From Perca fluviatilis (lineage: Eukaryota > Chordata > Actinopteri > Perciformes > Percidae), in contig NC_053133.1 in assembly GCF_010015445.1 (NCBI RefSeq), positions 22,401,922-22,465,921 of the forward strand: a DNA stretch of 64,000 nt, given 5' to 3'. Positions 1 through 12,180 of the stretch are shown here, piece by piece (position 1 is the first letter of the stretch; each line of letters begins with the position of its first letter). A program made the position numbers and the translations under genes. The notes beneath the pieces were generated by a model. That model was not told where the DNA came from. It saw only the letters and a program-made list of their open reading frames with translations, and made no database searches.

Positions 1-240
1 GTATATGGGTTCAACATTGGGGGCGTTGAGATCTCCAACTATCTAGGGAGGACCCGGGACATGTCTTAAAGAAGCGACAAAAACATCTAATAAAAACGTC
101 ACAAAAAAGCGGCAAAGAAAAAAAAACATTGAAAAAGGCCACAAAGACGTCCAAAAAAACATTGAAAAAGCAAAAAACAACGTTGCTATGGGCGCATGCT
201 CTACCATGAGAGCTACCCAGGCACCCCCAGAGTTATTCAC
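1..240 (-). mobile_element. Partial tRNA-SINE with internal insert, cut by window edge
   Basis: This segment repeats the sequence at about 8160-8425. It contains the same block TTCAACATTGGGGGCG, followed by an A-rich run of (A)nGCGACAAA-like units. It ends at 190-237 with a degenerate tRNA-like head read on the minus strand (GGTAGCTCTCATGGTAGAGC-like). The most economical reading is a tRNA-derived SINE with an insertion between its head and its B box, as at 8160. The rest of the SINE would lie left of the window. The related identity is seen directly. The insertion model is inference. Confidence 0.5.
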
Positions 241-779
241 ACACTTAAAGCTGCAACTCAATATTTGTATTTAAACATGGCTAAAATAGCTGTGTAATGT
301 GCAAACCCTTGTCAGTCTTAACCCAGAGAGAAATATGAACCAAGTCTGCAGATGCCCCTCAGCTCTACACAGCGTTTTAATTTATTCCAGCTCATTGTTT
401 TGGTCTTGCAGGTGCATTCAGTGTATGCCCTGATGACCAACACAGGCAGAGAAGACTGCTAGCAAGTAAACATGGATGTAACAATTCTGAATTTTAAAGT
501 ACTTAAAAAATCTGCTTTGCAAATGTTTTATGACTACAGTAGAGAAATGCATTTAACACATTAGTTAGAGCTCAAGGATTCATACAATGCGTTTTTGGTT
601 TAAGTTTAACAGTACTGAATGTTTTTTTAACAAGAAAAATCCACAGGGCCCCTTTTAAAGCAACAAAAGTTCAAGGGCGTAACTTTTGGTTTCAATATTT
701 GGGGGTGGGGGGGGTTAGATCTCCTTTTTCTTCTTTTTATTTTGAGCATACCAAAACACTTCCTTTCCTGCATTTTGAT
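241..779. other. Non-coding, nothing recognised
   Basis: AT-rich sequence with no convincing open frame, RNA gene or repeat that I recognise. A short G run lies near 702-714. Confidence 0.5.
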
Positions 780-1035
780 GAATTTTTCTGCAACAATTCA
801 GCCTGTTCTCATTAACCATTCGTTCAAAAAGCTATGAAAAGTTAAGTACTGTAATTCGTAAGGATTCCACGTTTTTTTTGCTGTTTGCACCACATTGACT
901 GCCACTGTATAAGAATGTGGCTGGCCGCACAGGGAGGTGGTCGGGGGTGGATTGATGGGTGTAAAAACGCAGGACTTTCACGCCAGGGAGCGGAGTTCGC
1001 TTCCTGGGGAAAATATAGACTCCCTCGACTAAACA
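780..1035 (-). repeat. Dispersed repeat with tRNA-like core, copy 1
   Basis: Read on the minus strand, about 890-1030 matches 11980-12115 on the plus strand. Shared blocks include GAAGCGAACTCCGCTCCCTGG, GAAAGTCCTG and CGACCACCTCCCT. The flank from 780 to 850 also resembles the inverse of 12115-12175. On the plus strand the core resembles a tRNA: an A-box-like GTGG...TGGGTG stretch and a B-box-like segment around 990-1000. It belongs with the copies at 11958, 28500 and 59040. It directly abuts the Rex3 LINE. Confidence 0.6.
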
Positions 1036-1139
1036 CATCTACTAACTGCCTCTGATACAGCCGAGCTGTGACGGAGGTCCAGTCCGGCATCGCGAAGCTC
1101 TCTAGCGGCTTTAACAACTAGCAACTGCCGCTCCGCGCC

Positions 1140-2643
1140 CGGGCGAAAGTCACTGATGTAGTCAAACAACTCCACAGTGGCAAAGCCCCGGGGATTGATG
1201 AGATCCGTCCAGAAATGCTCAAGGCTCTGGGTGTGGAGGGGCTGTCCTGGTTGACACGTCTCTTCAACATTGCGTGGAAGTCTGGAACAGTGCCAAAGGA
1301 GTGGCAGACTGGGGTGGTGGTTCCCCTTTTTAAAGGGGGACCAGAGGGTGTGTGCCAATTACAGGGGTATCACACTTCTCAGCCTCCCTGGTAAAGTCTA
1401 CTCCAAGGTGCTGGAAAGGAGGGTTCGGCCAATAGTCGAACCTCAGGTTGAGGAGGAACAATGCGGATTCCGTCCCTGGTCGGTGGAACAACGGACCAGC
1501 TCTTCACTCTCGCAAGGATCCTGGAGGGGGCCTGGGAGTATGCCCAACCGGTCTACATGTGTTTTGTGGATTTGGAGAAGGTGTATGACCGGGTCCCCGG
1601 GAGATACTGTGGGAGGTGCGCGGGAGTATGGGGTGAGGGGGTCTCTACCCAGGGCCATCCAATCTCTGACGGCACAAAAGTGAGAGCTGTGTCCGGGTTC
1701 TCGGCAGTAAGTCGGACTTGTTTCAGGTGAGGGTTGGCCTCCGCCAGGGGCGCTTTGTCACCAATCCTGTTTTTGTAATTTATGGACAGGATATCGAGGC
1801 GTATCGGGTGGGGAGGGGTTGCAGTTTGGTGGGCTGGGGATCTCATCGCTGCTTTTTGCAGATGATGTGGTCCTGATGGCATCATCGGCCTGCGACCTTC
1901 AGCACTCACTGGATCGGTTCGCAGCCGAGTGTGAAGCGGTTGGAATGAGGATCAGCACCTCTAAATCGGAGGCCATGGTTCTCAGCAGGAAACCGATGGA
2001 GTGCCTACTCCAGGTAGGGAATGAGTCCTTACCCCAAGTGAAGGAGTTCAAGTACCTTGGGGTTTTGTTTGCGAGTTAGGGGACAATGGAGCGGGAGATT
2101 GGTCGGTATTACATTCCATCTATCGCACCGTTGTGACAAAAAGAGAGCTGAGCCAGAAGGCAAAGCTCTTGATCTACCGGTCAGTTTTCGTTCCTACCCT
2201 CACCTATGGTCATGAAGGCTGGGTCATGACCGAAAGAACGAGATCCAGGGTACAAGCGGCCGAAATGGGTTTCCTCAGGAGGGTGGCTGGCGTCTCCCTT
2301 AGAGATAGGGTGAGAAGCTCAGTCATCCGTGAGGGGCTCGAGAGCCGCTGCTCCTTTGCGCGAAAGGAGCCAGTTGAGGTGGTCGGGCATCTGGTAAGGA
2401 TGCCCCCTGGGCGCCTCCCCTAGGGAGGTGTTCCAGGCACGTCCAGCTGGGAGGAGGCCTCGGGGAAGACCCAGGACTAGGTGGAGGGATTATATCTCCA
2501 ACCTGGCCTGGGAACGCCTCGGGATCCCCCAGTCGGAGCTGGTTAATGTTGCTCGGGAAAGGGAAGTTTGGGGTCCCCTGCTGGAGCTGCTCCCCCCGCG
2601 ACCCGACACCGGATAAGCGGACGAAGATGGATGGATGGATGGG
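1140..2643 (+). mobile_element. Rex3-type (RTE clade) LINE, 5'-truncated and broken
   Basis: The translated pieces follow the reverse transcriptase of a fish RTE-type LINE. They run from KAPGIDEIRPEMLKAL (about 1180-1230) through YRGITLLSLPGKVYSKVLERR and EEQCGFRP to FVDLEKVYDRVP (catalytic block A, about 1560-1600). They continue with LLFADDVVLMAS (the FADD catalytic box, about 1849-1884), KEFKYLGVLF, TLTYGHEGWVMTERTRSR and a basic C-terminal segment RRPRGRPRTRWRDY. The element ends in CGGATAAGCGGACGAAG followed by tandem GATG, the hallmark 3' end of Rex3. The segment TGGCAGACTGGGGTGGTGGT at about 1303 is, from memory, the conserved site used for Rex3 PCR primers. The frame changes near 1600, 1800, 2090 and 2420, and a stop follows LGVLFAS, so it cannot encode an active enzyme. 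The endonuclease domain is absent, as expected for a 5'-truncated insertion. Confidence 0.9.
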
Positions 2644-4140
2644 TTCACATTTTCCAATTTACAAGTGTCATCTTGTGCCTGTACAAAAAAGGACTAAATC
2701 AGTGATGAAGATGAAGGCTGATTTAGTGTCAGCTGAGACCATGTTTCACATCCTGTCTCCTACCAGCAGTCACTAGTTTCTTTTAACAATGGCCGTGACC
2801 ATTCCATAACCTTACTCAAACTGTTTTAGTTGCCTAAACTTACAAACCTCAACCAGCTGGCAGACAATGCTCATGTGAATTGTTCATGTAATGGTCAAAG
2901 GGATCGTTTTTAAAGGCACACCGACAAACTTCCTATTTGATCATTTAGGTACATTATATGACGACTTGTTAAAGTAACTTCTGTATGTGTCGGTGCATAA
3001 ATTAAATTACTTCAAATCGGTGCCTTATCTTTTCTTCATCTCTAGCTCATAGAAAAAAAAAATATTTAAAAAACGTATTATTATGGGCTAATACTTAGAA
3101 CACCTAAACTGTGCACCACTGTCATTAATGCTGGAATCAAATGCAAATTGCATATTATAATGTCCGTACAGTATTAGCACATGCTTATTTGACCAATAAA
3201 TAAATATTTATAATAATATATAATAAGACCATTCTGTTTTTTCCAGACGTACACTGTACATTAAATGACTATCATGTTTAAATCCTTCAAAATCCTCATG
3301 CCTAAAGTGATTACAAAACAAGTAATGATTTTTTTTTTTTTTTTTTTACATAAATACAAAACCAGACTCGGGGCCACACAGTCTCCTCAAAAGTATCTCT
3401 TTCAATCAACACAGCAGGTGACGACGTTGTTTACTTTCAGCACATGCCCGCCTCCAAGCAGTGTCAGTGTGTATCCTATATATAAAATACGCTTGATTTT
3501 GTTTTATTTTTTCTGTTCGCCACAGAGAGAACCCACACAGCCCCATGAATATATTCCATTTGATATTCTCTGTGCTGCTTGATCTTGATCCTCTGCCTGT
3601 TTTCCTGTGCCATGAATATATTACAAGGGTACAAAAGAAAATAATTTTATTTGGGGGGCTTATTTGGCTGCATGGCAAGGGAGGGGAGGATAAGGAAGGC
3701 CACGGTATTATCAAACAGTACTTTTCATAAGTAGTTTTCTGGGAAAAAAGTGAAAGTAGGACACAGTTTTATCATTTTGTCCCAAAGCTGGCAGCTGTGA
3801 CAGTAGTTACCAGTAGTTATCAAGCCACTGGCAACTCAATATATTGTACATAACATTCTGGCACATTCTCACTGCTGTTTGCACACCGCCAACTCCCACA
3901 GGAAGAAGGTATCGTCTTTGATCGCGTGTTCGGGAGGAGGTGTATGAGGTATTTGTGTAAACATTTCATTTAAGCTCCCATGTGTCAATTCAGAAACATC
4001 TCAAACACAGAAACACATTATGTAAAAATAGAGTTTTCCCCATTCCTGCCCACAGCTTTACGCTAATCCTATCAAAGGGAGTGTGACAGAGGATGTTTTC
4101 ACAGTGACTGAGACCATCTCCACACAGAGGCTGGGTACAG
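2644..4140. other. Intronic/upstream sequence, no gene seen
   Basis: AT-rich unique-looking sequence with a poly-T run at about 3328-3348. Short open frames here have no recognisable domains. Confidence 0.5.
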
Positions 4141-4149
4141 TAGCTCGGA

Positions 4150-6210
4150 GGGACAGTAAGGAGTTACTCCTCGCGTTTACATGCATAGCAGTAACCGGGT
4201 ATGGTCTTACCCCGGATAACTGAATAACCGGGTTAGGCCAGTTCTCCCCGCATACATGAGGGGGGAACAATGGGAAGAATGATGGGCGTAACTCTGACTC
4301 CGGTACAGGAGGTGGCACTCTGCCAACGCACAGCTGGCTTTTTTTATCCGGTTGACCTATGTCAAAATTACACCGATCGGCCACTAAATTAGTAAAATGT
4401 GACAATTTAATGTTTCATTTACACATTCTTGTCACAGCGTAGGAACGCACATTCTTTCGCCAGACGACTGACAACTTGTTCTGTAACAAGTGTGGCCCAG
4501 TGTCGGGTGGAATTAGCAAGCTACCTTTGTTAGCTAACTAATGGCCGTATTACAGTAGCCGCAGTGCATCTGTGCTATCGTGACGTCAACATGACGTAGA
4601 TCTTGCCAGCACGCCCGGATTTATAGCGCGCAAGCAGAGGTCACTCACCACTCTTTTTTTTTTTTTTTCTTTCAGCAGCGCGCAACAAAGCGGAAACAGG
4701 AAGCATGAACGAGCTCCTGGGCAACCGAATGCCAGGACTCTGAGTGACTGCAAGTCTCTCTTGTAAACATGAACTCGCCGTTTTCATTGTCTAAAATATT
4801 CACTAACGTTAAACATTGTGTTTTCGTTGTTCCTGATCGTTTACATGCTTAGCTAAATAAACGATAGATGTATTTAGCTAGACAACCAAGGAGATTTAAT
4901 CATTATGTCGTGCTACTAGCTAGCTAGCGCTAGCAGTTAGCCTGCAGTTTCGGGAACAGAGCTCATCCATGGCTTTATCTCTCATCCACGTTACAAGCTT
5001 TACAGCATACAGCCCTTGGATGGATCATAAGAGAGAACCAAGGCCATGTAATCACTATGTCTGTAGTAACGTTATGTAGGCATGATCTTAATACAGCCAT
5101 GCTAGCTAACCCTGATGTTAGCAACTAGCTAGCTAGCCGATAGCCCCGCCAGTTTGGGAAACGCTAATGACGTTACATCCACGTAACAGGCTTTACAACA
5201 TACATACATCCCTCAGATGTATCATAACTTCATAAGATAATACCATGGACGTATTGATAGAACACATGGTGAATTACAACCATCAGCTAGCTATATCCAT
5301 TATTACAGCTAGCTACGTGAGCTCGGGAGAACAGTCATGTGAGCGGGCGCGCAGTCCTGTGGGTCTGCTCGCGTCCATTATGCGCGTTCATCATTTCAAA
5401 TTTAATAATTCTGGATTCGCTTCTAGTGAATGTTAAAAATGTTAAAAACGTAACGTTTTAAACAAGGACCCTTTCATTGTTCAAGCTGGTAAGTTGATAT
5501 ACCCCGAAACAAATTATCCGCTGAAATATAGACGTTTCTTTCGCCATGTAATGTCTATGTGAAAAGTCTTTCTGGGCCATGGGGTGCAGTACCACCGTTA
5601 TCCGCTAAGCCCATGTTGGCATATAGACACGGCGCTCTTCCTGGGGGCTTGGTTAAGAGGAGTTGTTTTTATGGCGAATGAAAGGCTTGATCCGACCAAG
5701 TAGGTCATCGAATCAAATCGAAGAATTGACGTCAATGCTGCTGCCAGCTCTGCCGTTGTTTGTCTTTTTCTTCTTCTTCTAGTCTGCAGAAAGAGTAACG
5801 TCGGTAGCCTTTCCTTATTAGCGCCACCTCTGTTCAGGAGAAGACTGCAACTAGTGTCGCGACCACCAGCGCGGGTATAAATAGTTACGGCGATTCCATG
5901 ACGTCCCATTTGCGTGCGCCGGCTCGATTGGTTGGGGTTAGGCATTGACCTCGAGTGGTTAAGGTTAGGATAGCCGATTGGTCAGGGGATAGGACCTGAA
6001 CAAATCGAGTTACGTTACCTTGCGTAAGCATGGACGCCTGGCCAATAAATGCTATTGAAGGGCGGGTCTTGGCGTGGCCATAGGGGCAGTTGGAGCATGC
6101 GCAGATGCTTAAACCGATCATACTCCGGTTAAGGTATATTCATGCAGGAATACCCCGGTTACTGAAGGAGTTCTCTCTATTAACCGGGTTATGAGAACTC
6201 TTTTATTTTA
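4150..6210. repeat. Possible 2-kb element bounded by inverted AACCGGGTT-rich ends
   Basis: The left end (about 4190-4260) carries CAGTAACCGGGTAT, ACCCCGGATAACTGA and AATAACCGGGTTA. The right end (about 6120-6200) carries the inverse set, ATACCCCGGTTACTGA and TTAACCGGGTTATGAGAAC. The interior has CpG-containing sequence, CRE-like TGACGTCA cores (4581 and 5728), many GCTAGC runs and a polypyrimidine (TTC)n stretch near 5768. No transposase frame is visible. It could be a non-autonomous DNA element, or two independent inverted copies of one terminal repeat. Confidence 0.4.
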
Positions 6211-7990
6211 ACCGCGGTAAGGTGTTTAACATTAAAATAGTTTGAAGTCATAGGGACGTGTTAATAATCCAGAAAAACTCAAATCTGTATCTTATGGAAT
6301 GTTTAAAAAAAAACACCAAATTGAATTAAAAACATCTGTGTGAAAGAGTTACCTTTTTCTTTTCATTTTTTTTTTTTTTTAGGAATGTCTAGATCCAACT
6401 TTATGGTCATTTTGGAAGTGTGTGTGTATGTGTTATCTATAAGGTGGGGTTGTATAAGCAATACTAAACTAAACGGAACCGAAACAACAGACAACATTAC
6501 AACAAACTAACAAACAGAAACTAAAGAGACCAATGAGATGAATTGCCAAGTGGGTCATGAGAAGTTCCCATGTGGGCGGATGGAAAAGCTATAAAGTAAC
6601 TTCCTCACTCTAAAACATAATCTGCTGAGAATAAAGTCAGGGATTGATGGTATCACTTGGCACAATTTCACTTCACTCCACAGACAGACAGACAGACAGC
6701 TGAAGAAAACCATTCTCTAAAAATTGTTACAAAAGAGTTACTACTCTTGCATTACAGATTAGATGTATCTCTACTTCTTTAACAGCAACCAGGAAATCTT
6801 TTCGGAAACATTGTCTCAGAATTAGACAAATATGTTTGATTGCCAGATGATTGTCATTTTTTCGTTTTTCTGCATGCTTTATGAATGCTCCTCCATCAGG
6901 GCTAGCTCTCCTGCACTGTCTTCAAATTAGCATGTGACCCAGAGATGCATATTCAGGTTCATCATTATGATTTGCCAATAAAGCAGTCACCATGGTTACA
7001 ACTCTGCAGCAGCTAGTGGCTATTCATCTTGTTGGCAACGCTGTTTAATTTAACCCCTCGTTTAGCAGAGAGCTGTTACAGTACAGATGACACCGTGACG
7101 TGATTTCTCATCAATATCATACATGAGAACTGCTGAGCCATTAAAGGAGATACCACAGCAGAAGGGGTGGGGAGGTAGGGGGGGGGGTGGAGGTTGCGAG
7201 GAGGAGAGGAAGAGAGGAAGAGTCTTTATCTTAAAAAAAAAAAAGGCTCCATTTCAGGCGTTGATAACATGCTTTTGACTTTCAGAACTCAGGGCCGAAA
7301 AATCCTGCAAAACTCCCCTAGCTTAAAAAAAAATCACAATAGTCTGACTTCCATTTTTTTTTTTATCTCTGTCAGTTTAATATAGAACAAATCCTGTCAG
7401 TCTGTGTAGTCAAAAAATTATCTTTTGTCTCGTGTACATTTTTTACCACAAGGAAGTCATTTGGGCTTACTTTCTGAGATATGAAGGGTTTTTGTTTTTC
7501 CTTCAAGCAATGTGAAATAAGTCGGACACTTTTCACGCTCTCGACTCTCTTTTTCATCAAACATCCTTCTGTCACATCTCCACTTATGCAAACCGCAGGA
7601 AAAAGGCTTTTACCACTGTCGAAGAGGAACGGCACATAGTCCTAATTTTAGCGTCGGTACATGTGACCGTGGTCACTTTGGTTAAAAGATTGTGTTTTGT
7701 AGCTAATGTATAGGGTCACGTCCATTTGACCTGCCGAGTTTCCTGAGCAAAAGTGTGGCTCCTCATTCAAGCTTAATTGAAAAAAAAAACATTTCTTAAT
7801 TTTCTAACATATAGTTGACCTTTTTCTGATGCATGCTTTTCAGTTAAGTGCTGCAACATTCAGTTGCTGCATACTAAACTGAAAAAGTCCCTTTTGACTT
7901 TTGGTTTCAAACGGGACACAAACATCGGTCTATCTGGTCAAAGTCCTGTTTGTTTGACCCATCCACCACCCCAACGTTCCTATGGTGAGT
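6211..7990. other. Non-coding, with one G-rich/purine tract
   Basis: No gene or known repeat recognised. A short (ACAG)n run lies at 6683-6700. A G-rich then purine-rich tract at about 7163-7222 has several runs of four or more G, so it could form a G-quadruplex or triplex. Confidence 0.45.
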
Positions 7991-7995
7991 TTCGC

Positions 7996-8428
7996 TCTTT
8001 AAAGATCTTTTGTTGTTGTGGCATTCAGGGCCTTTATTTGACAGGACAGCTTAGACACGAAAAGGGGAGAGAGAGGGGAAACGACTTGCAGCAAAGGGCC
8101 GCAGGTCGAAATTGAACCCGTTGCCGCTGCGGTGAAGACTGAGCCTCTGTATATGGGACGCAGGCAAGGGGGTAACTTTGGGTTCAACATTGGGGGCGTT
8201 GAGATCTCCAACTATCTAGGGAGGACCCGGGACATGTCTGCGTGTAATTTAATTAAAGAAGCGACAAAAACATCGGGAAGAACGACAAAAGGCGACAAAT
8301 GTCCTTTCGAAAAAATCAGCAAAGACTTCGAAAAAAACTAAGAAAAAGGCGACAACCGTCTGGGGGGAAAAAAAGTCGCCTATGGGTGCATGTTCTACCA
8401 TGTGAGCTTCCCAGGCACCCCAGAGTTT
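7996..8428 (-). mobile_element. tRNA-derived SINE split by an inserted repeat
   Basis: On the minus strand the head (8425 to about 8385) reads GGGGTGCCTGGGAAGCTCAC, equivalent to the A-box head of the SINE at 37292. The body (about 8165 to 7996) contains a degenerate B box and the pyrimidine-rich CCCCTCTCTC block typical of that family. Between them lies about 210 bp of foreign sequence that is also present at 1-190, flanked by TATGGG on both sides (8152 and 8383). The SINE portions align with the copies at 37292, 47935 and 54207. Confidence 0.6.
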
Positions 8429-11147
8429 TGTTCTTTTTATTGAATTATAATGTATAAGGTAACATCCATTTAATAGCTATATATTAACTTTTACATACTT
8501 ACTTACTTACTCACTTATTGTCGCCATACGGCCTCATATCGATGTATTGTAGTGATAAACAACTGATAACGGCCATTCAATCGGCTGATAACATTTAAAG
8601 CCGTTGCTGAGTGACTAATGTGAAAATATAAACTTGAGTTGAGGAATTTGTTGAACTATAGAGACTTTTTTTTTTTTTTTATCAATCACTTTTATTATTT
8701 GAAATCATACAAGGTACAATTTCAGTGAAATGTAATCCCATCAGCTGCTCCTACTTGTGCATAATTCATCATGAAGCAGAATGTGGTGTGGTGGCAAATT
8801 TTATTTTAACCATTTGTTTTTAATAATATTGACCATTTGTTTAAAGATTGTTTTAAACCTCCACATAATCCTGTTCCTTCCTGTAGACTTAAAGGCACCA
8901 GTGAGAGAGCTGGCCTTGTAGACTGTGAGCAATAGCATAAGTTATTTTCGCTAAAGAAATTGCAGCTCCTCATTTGTTTATTTCTCGCAGATAAAGTGAA
9001 GAAGGCTATAACACTGTCTGAACCGTATCTCTTTCTGTCTCCTGAGATAAGCAGGTGTTTAGTCTAATGTAGGAGACACAGGAGCAGAATGGAAGGTTGT
9101 AAAATCATCTGACTGTCTATGGTATTTTTTAGAAAAGTGGCAGCATGCTAAAGATATTTGAAGAGGGGTGGCTTAACGGAGTTTCTTCACTATAAGATGT
9201 TTTGATTTTTAGGTTTCTAGTTGGGAAAAACATTTTCAGTTGTGCTGCGTACCTTTGAAACTGTGTTTTCTCCATTTGCAAATGTAAATAAATACTCAAA
9301 GACCAAACTTTGGTTTAATTCTCAAACAGTCGTTATTCGTTTTGATTTTCTCATGAATATCACTAACTCAAGAAAAACTTCCACGACAGTGGCCGTCAGA
9401 TCGGCACAGAGAAGAAGAGCCACACGGTTGAATGGCACCGGCACTCCAGGATCCAGCCAAGTCCCTGTAGTAACTATGTCATGTTTTCCACTTTTGACAG
9501 GAAACTGGTTACCATATTGCACAATAACTGACTCAACAATGCTTTAGATTTGCAAATGCAATAATGATCTGTGTCGTGGCTCTGTAAGAAACTCATTTGT
9601 CTGTTTTTTTTTTTTTTTTTCAGTGTGCCAGCTGGCAAAGTTACTGATGAAGCAGAGGAGGAGGAGGCCTGACAGCTCAGCTGGTATCAGTGTTTTTTTT
9701 TAAAGTGCAACGCAAGTGCTTAAAGACATTCAGTGCTGCTTCTGCCTCTGCTGGGACATCAAGTCATCACGACGGCATCTATGTTTCTCTTTGTCTTGAC
9801 ACATTCTTGTCAATAACTCATAAACACATGATAGAGTTGTCATATTGCACCACAGGTTCCCCCTACAGAGCAAATTGTGGTCTTTTCTAGCAGATATGAA
9901 GGTCTTGCTTGCGTTTTGTGACATCCATCCAGATGCATTTTAAACACAAAGTTCTGAAAGTGATACCGGCAAATATTCACAACACATACTTTTGGAATAA
10001 ATTAATACACATCACAAATGATCACACATTGCCTAATTACACAACACACTAATCTAACCCCTTAGTGCCAAACACATTCTGCTGTTAATATAATGACTGT
10101 TTTGCCCCCCAACACTTCTACGAAGTGACCTGAATACTGAGGCTTTCATTAATGCAGCGTTGTGTCACACACAGAACTGAGAAAATAAATGTGACCTCAA
10201 AAGGAGACTTATTCAATCTTTATGCAAAATATGCTAAAGGAAATTAGATGAGCTTGCATTGAAATCTATGCGAACATGCTTGTAGACACAAATACTCTAA
10301 TCACACAATGACATCAACCACAGGCAATTGCTGAAAATCTCCAGATTTATCACATCTCATAATTTTCTTTACTGTTAAAAAGCTTTACTGTAAATTTCCC
10401 ACCATAAAACTTTTCTAAGACCTTACAGTAAGTGTGAGCTAACAGGCTGCAAAGTGAAATCTTTAGCACCTCATCCACTCGAATTAGAAATAATTCAATC
10501 TCCTTGTCTGAGGCTGTTATTCATTTTCCTCTCTCAAGTCAATCAATACGCTGTATTTCAAAGCTTCCATCCCTGTCTTGATTTAATCTTAAATTTCACA
10601 GCACCACATCTTCTCGGTGAGCAGAATCAATCCTGGGAATTTCTAACAAATGTTGGACAGCAGTTGCCAGTGAGGACCGATGTGATTATGACTTTAAACT
10701 TGTTTGCCCGTTTAAGATTTCAGAAGTCACCACACTCTCACACTCATGTCTGACCTGTATTGTACTGTCTGGCAGACAGTGTCTCAATGCATCTAACAGA
10801 ATTTGAAGAAGAGCATAAGACATAAGTTTGAAAGGTAATATCAACTACTTTTTTAATGTTACATGCACCTAACCAATATTCTATGTTCAACTTTTTACCC
10901 AAAGATAAACCTGTTTACAGTATTAATTTAAAGGTGTACTCCAACAGTCTTCCACTAGCCCCTTTTTTGGCCGCTTGTTACACTTCCACTTCCTCCAGAC
11001 ATATTTTGTACATTTTGGTTGCCCAGTTTTTGTCTTTAGCAGGCCAGTGACCGAAAGTAAGGGTGCACGAAAAACGAGTAAAATGTAAGGTAAGTGGAGG
11101 TAAAATAAAGGGGTAACCAAACCAAGGAAAAAGATTGTGGTTTGTAT
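8429..11147. other. Non-coding, mostly unique sequence
   Basis: Contains an (ACTT)n run at about 8493-8516, a poly-T at 8667-8682 that may mark the tail of an old retroelement, and a poly-T/CAG at 9605-9621 that resembles a splice acceptor. No frame with a recognisable domain was found. Confidence 0.45.
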
Positions 11148-11957
11148 TTAAGGTCCCATGGCATGACAATTTCACTTTATGAGGTTTTTTAACATTAATA
11201 TGCGTTCCCCCAGCCTGCCTATGGTCTCCCAGTGGCTAGAAATGGCGATAGGTGTAAACCGAGCCCTGGGTATCCTGCTCTGCCTTTGAGAAAATGAAAG
11301 CTCAGATGGGCCGATCTGGAATCTTCTCCTTATGAGGTCATAAGGAGAAAGGTTACCTCCCCTTTCTCTGCTTTGCACGCCCAGAGAATTTGGCCCACCC
11401 ATGAGAGAGAGACATCATGGCTTTCAAACGAGCAAAGGCCACACCCCCACCCTCCACCTTGCCCCCCCCCCCCCTCTCCTTCTCAGTAGCTACAGACACA
11501 GAAATGGCACATACTAAGGAAAGCTCATTGTGGGACTGGCTCTAGTGGCTATAATTTTGCAGAGACTTCAGATACGGTATTAGGGGACCACTAAGGTCTA
11601 TATAAAAGAGACTTCAGATACAGTATTAGGGGACCACTAAGGTCTATATAAAAGAGACTTCAGATACAGTATTAGGGGACCACTAAGGCCTATATAAAAG
11701 AGACTTCAGATACAGTATTAGGGGACCACTAAGGCCTATATAAAAGAGACTTCAGATACAGTATTAAGGGACCACTAAGGCTTATATAAAAGAGACTTCA
11801 GATACAGTATTAAGGGACCACTAAGGCCTATATAAAAGAGACTTCAGATACAGTATTAGGGGACCACTACGGTCTATATAAAAGAGACTTCAGATACAGT
11901 ATTAGGGGACCACTAAGGCCTATATAAAAGCATCCAAAGAGCACCATGTCATGGGAC
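11148..11957. mobile_element. TTAA-flanked MITE carrying a 46-bp minisatellite, copy 1
   Basis: The left end is TTAA followed by GGTCCCATGGCATG. The right end (about 11943-11957) is ACCATGTCATGGGAC, its imperfect inverse. Bases 11152-11500 match 16468-16800 almost base for base. The right outer flank is not the expected CTTTAA, because another repeat (11958 onward) joins there. No transposase is encoded, so it is non-autonomous. A TTAA target is typical of piggyBac-like and Kolobok-like families, which is inference only. Confidence 0.75.
11561..11928. repeat. Minisatellite, 46-bp unit, 8 copies
   Basis: Eight head-to-tail 46-bp units start AGAGACTTCAGATACAGTAT and end CTAAGG(T/C)CTATATAAA. 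Units differ by only a few substitutions (GGGG/AGGG, CTAAGG/CTACGG, GTC/GCC). Each unit junction creates TATATAAAAG, a good match to a TATA box. Confidence 0.95.
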
Positions 11958-12180
11958 ACTCCCATGGAACATGCATTTCCTCGGGGGAAGTCTTTTGTTT
12001 TCCGCGGGAAGCGAACTCCGCTCCCTGGCTTGAAAGTCCTGTGTGTTAACGCCCACCTATCACCCCGACCACCTCCCTACGCGGCCAGCCGCATTTCACC
12101 AAATTTGAGATATATGAGATACATTGCTTATCTTTTCGTAGTTTTTCGAAAAGTATGGTTCATGAGAACAGCCTGAGAAA
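11958..12180 (+). repeat. Dispersed repeat with tRNA-like core, copy 2
   Basis: Inverted copy of 780-1030, sharing the GCGAACTCCGCTCCCTGG, GAAAGTCCTGTGTGTT and CACCTCCCTACGCGGCC blocks. It abuts the right terminus of the TTAA element. Read on the minus strand the core looks tRNA-like. Confidence 0.6.

Noticed and set aside
9605..9672. Exon-like segment: poly-T/CAG acceptor then a frame ending EAEEEEA-stop
   Set aside because: Only about 17 codons with low-complexity acidic residues, no recognisable protein family and no supporting neighbour exon. Probably chance.
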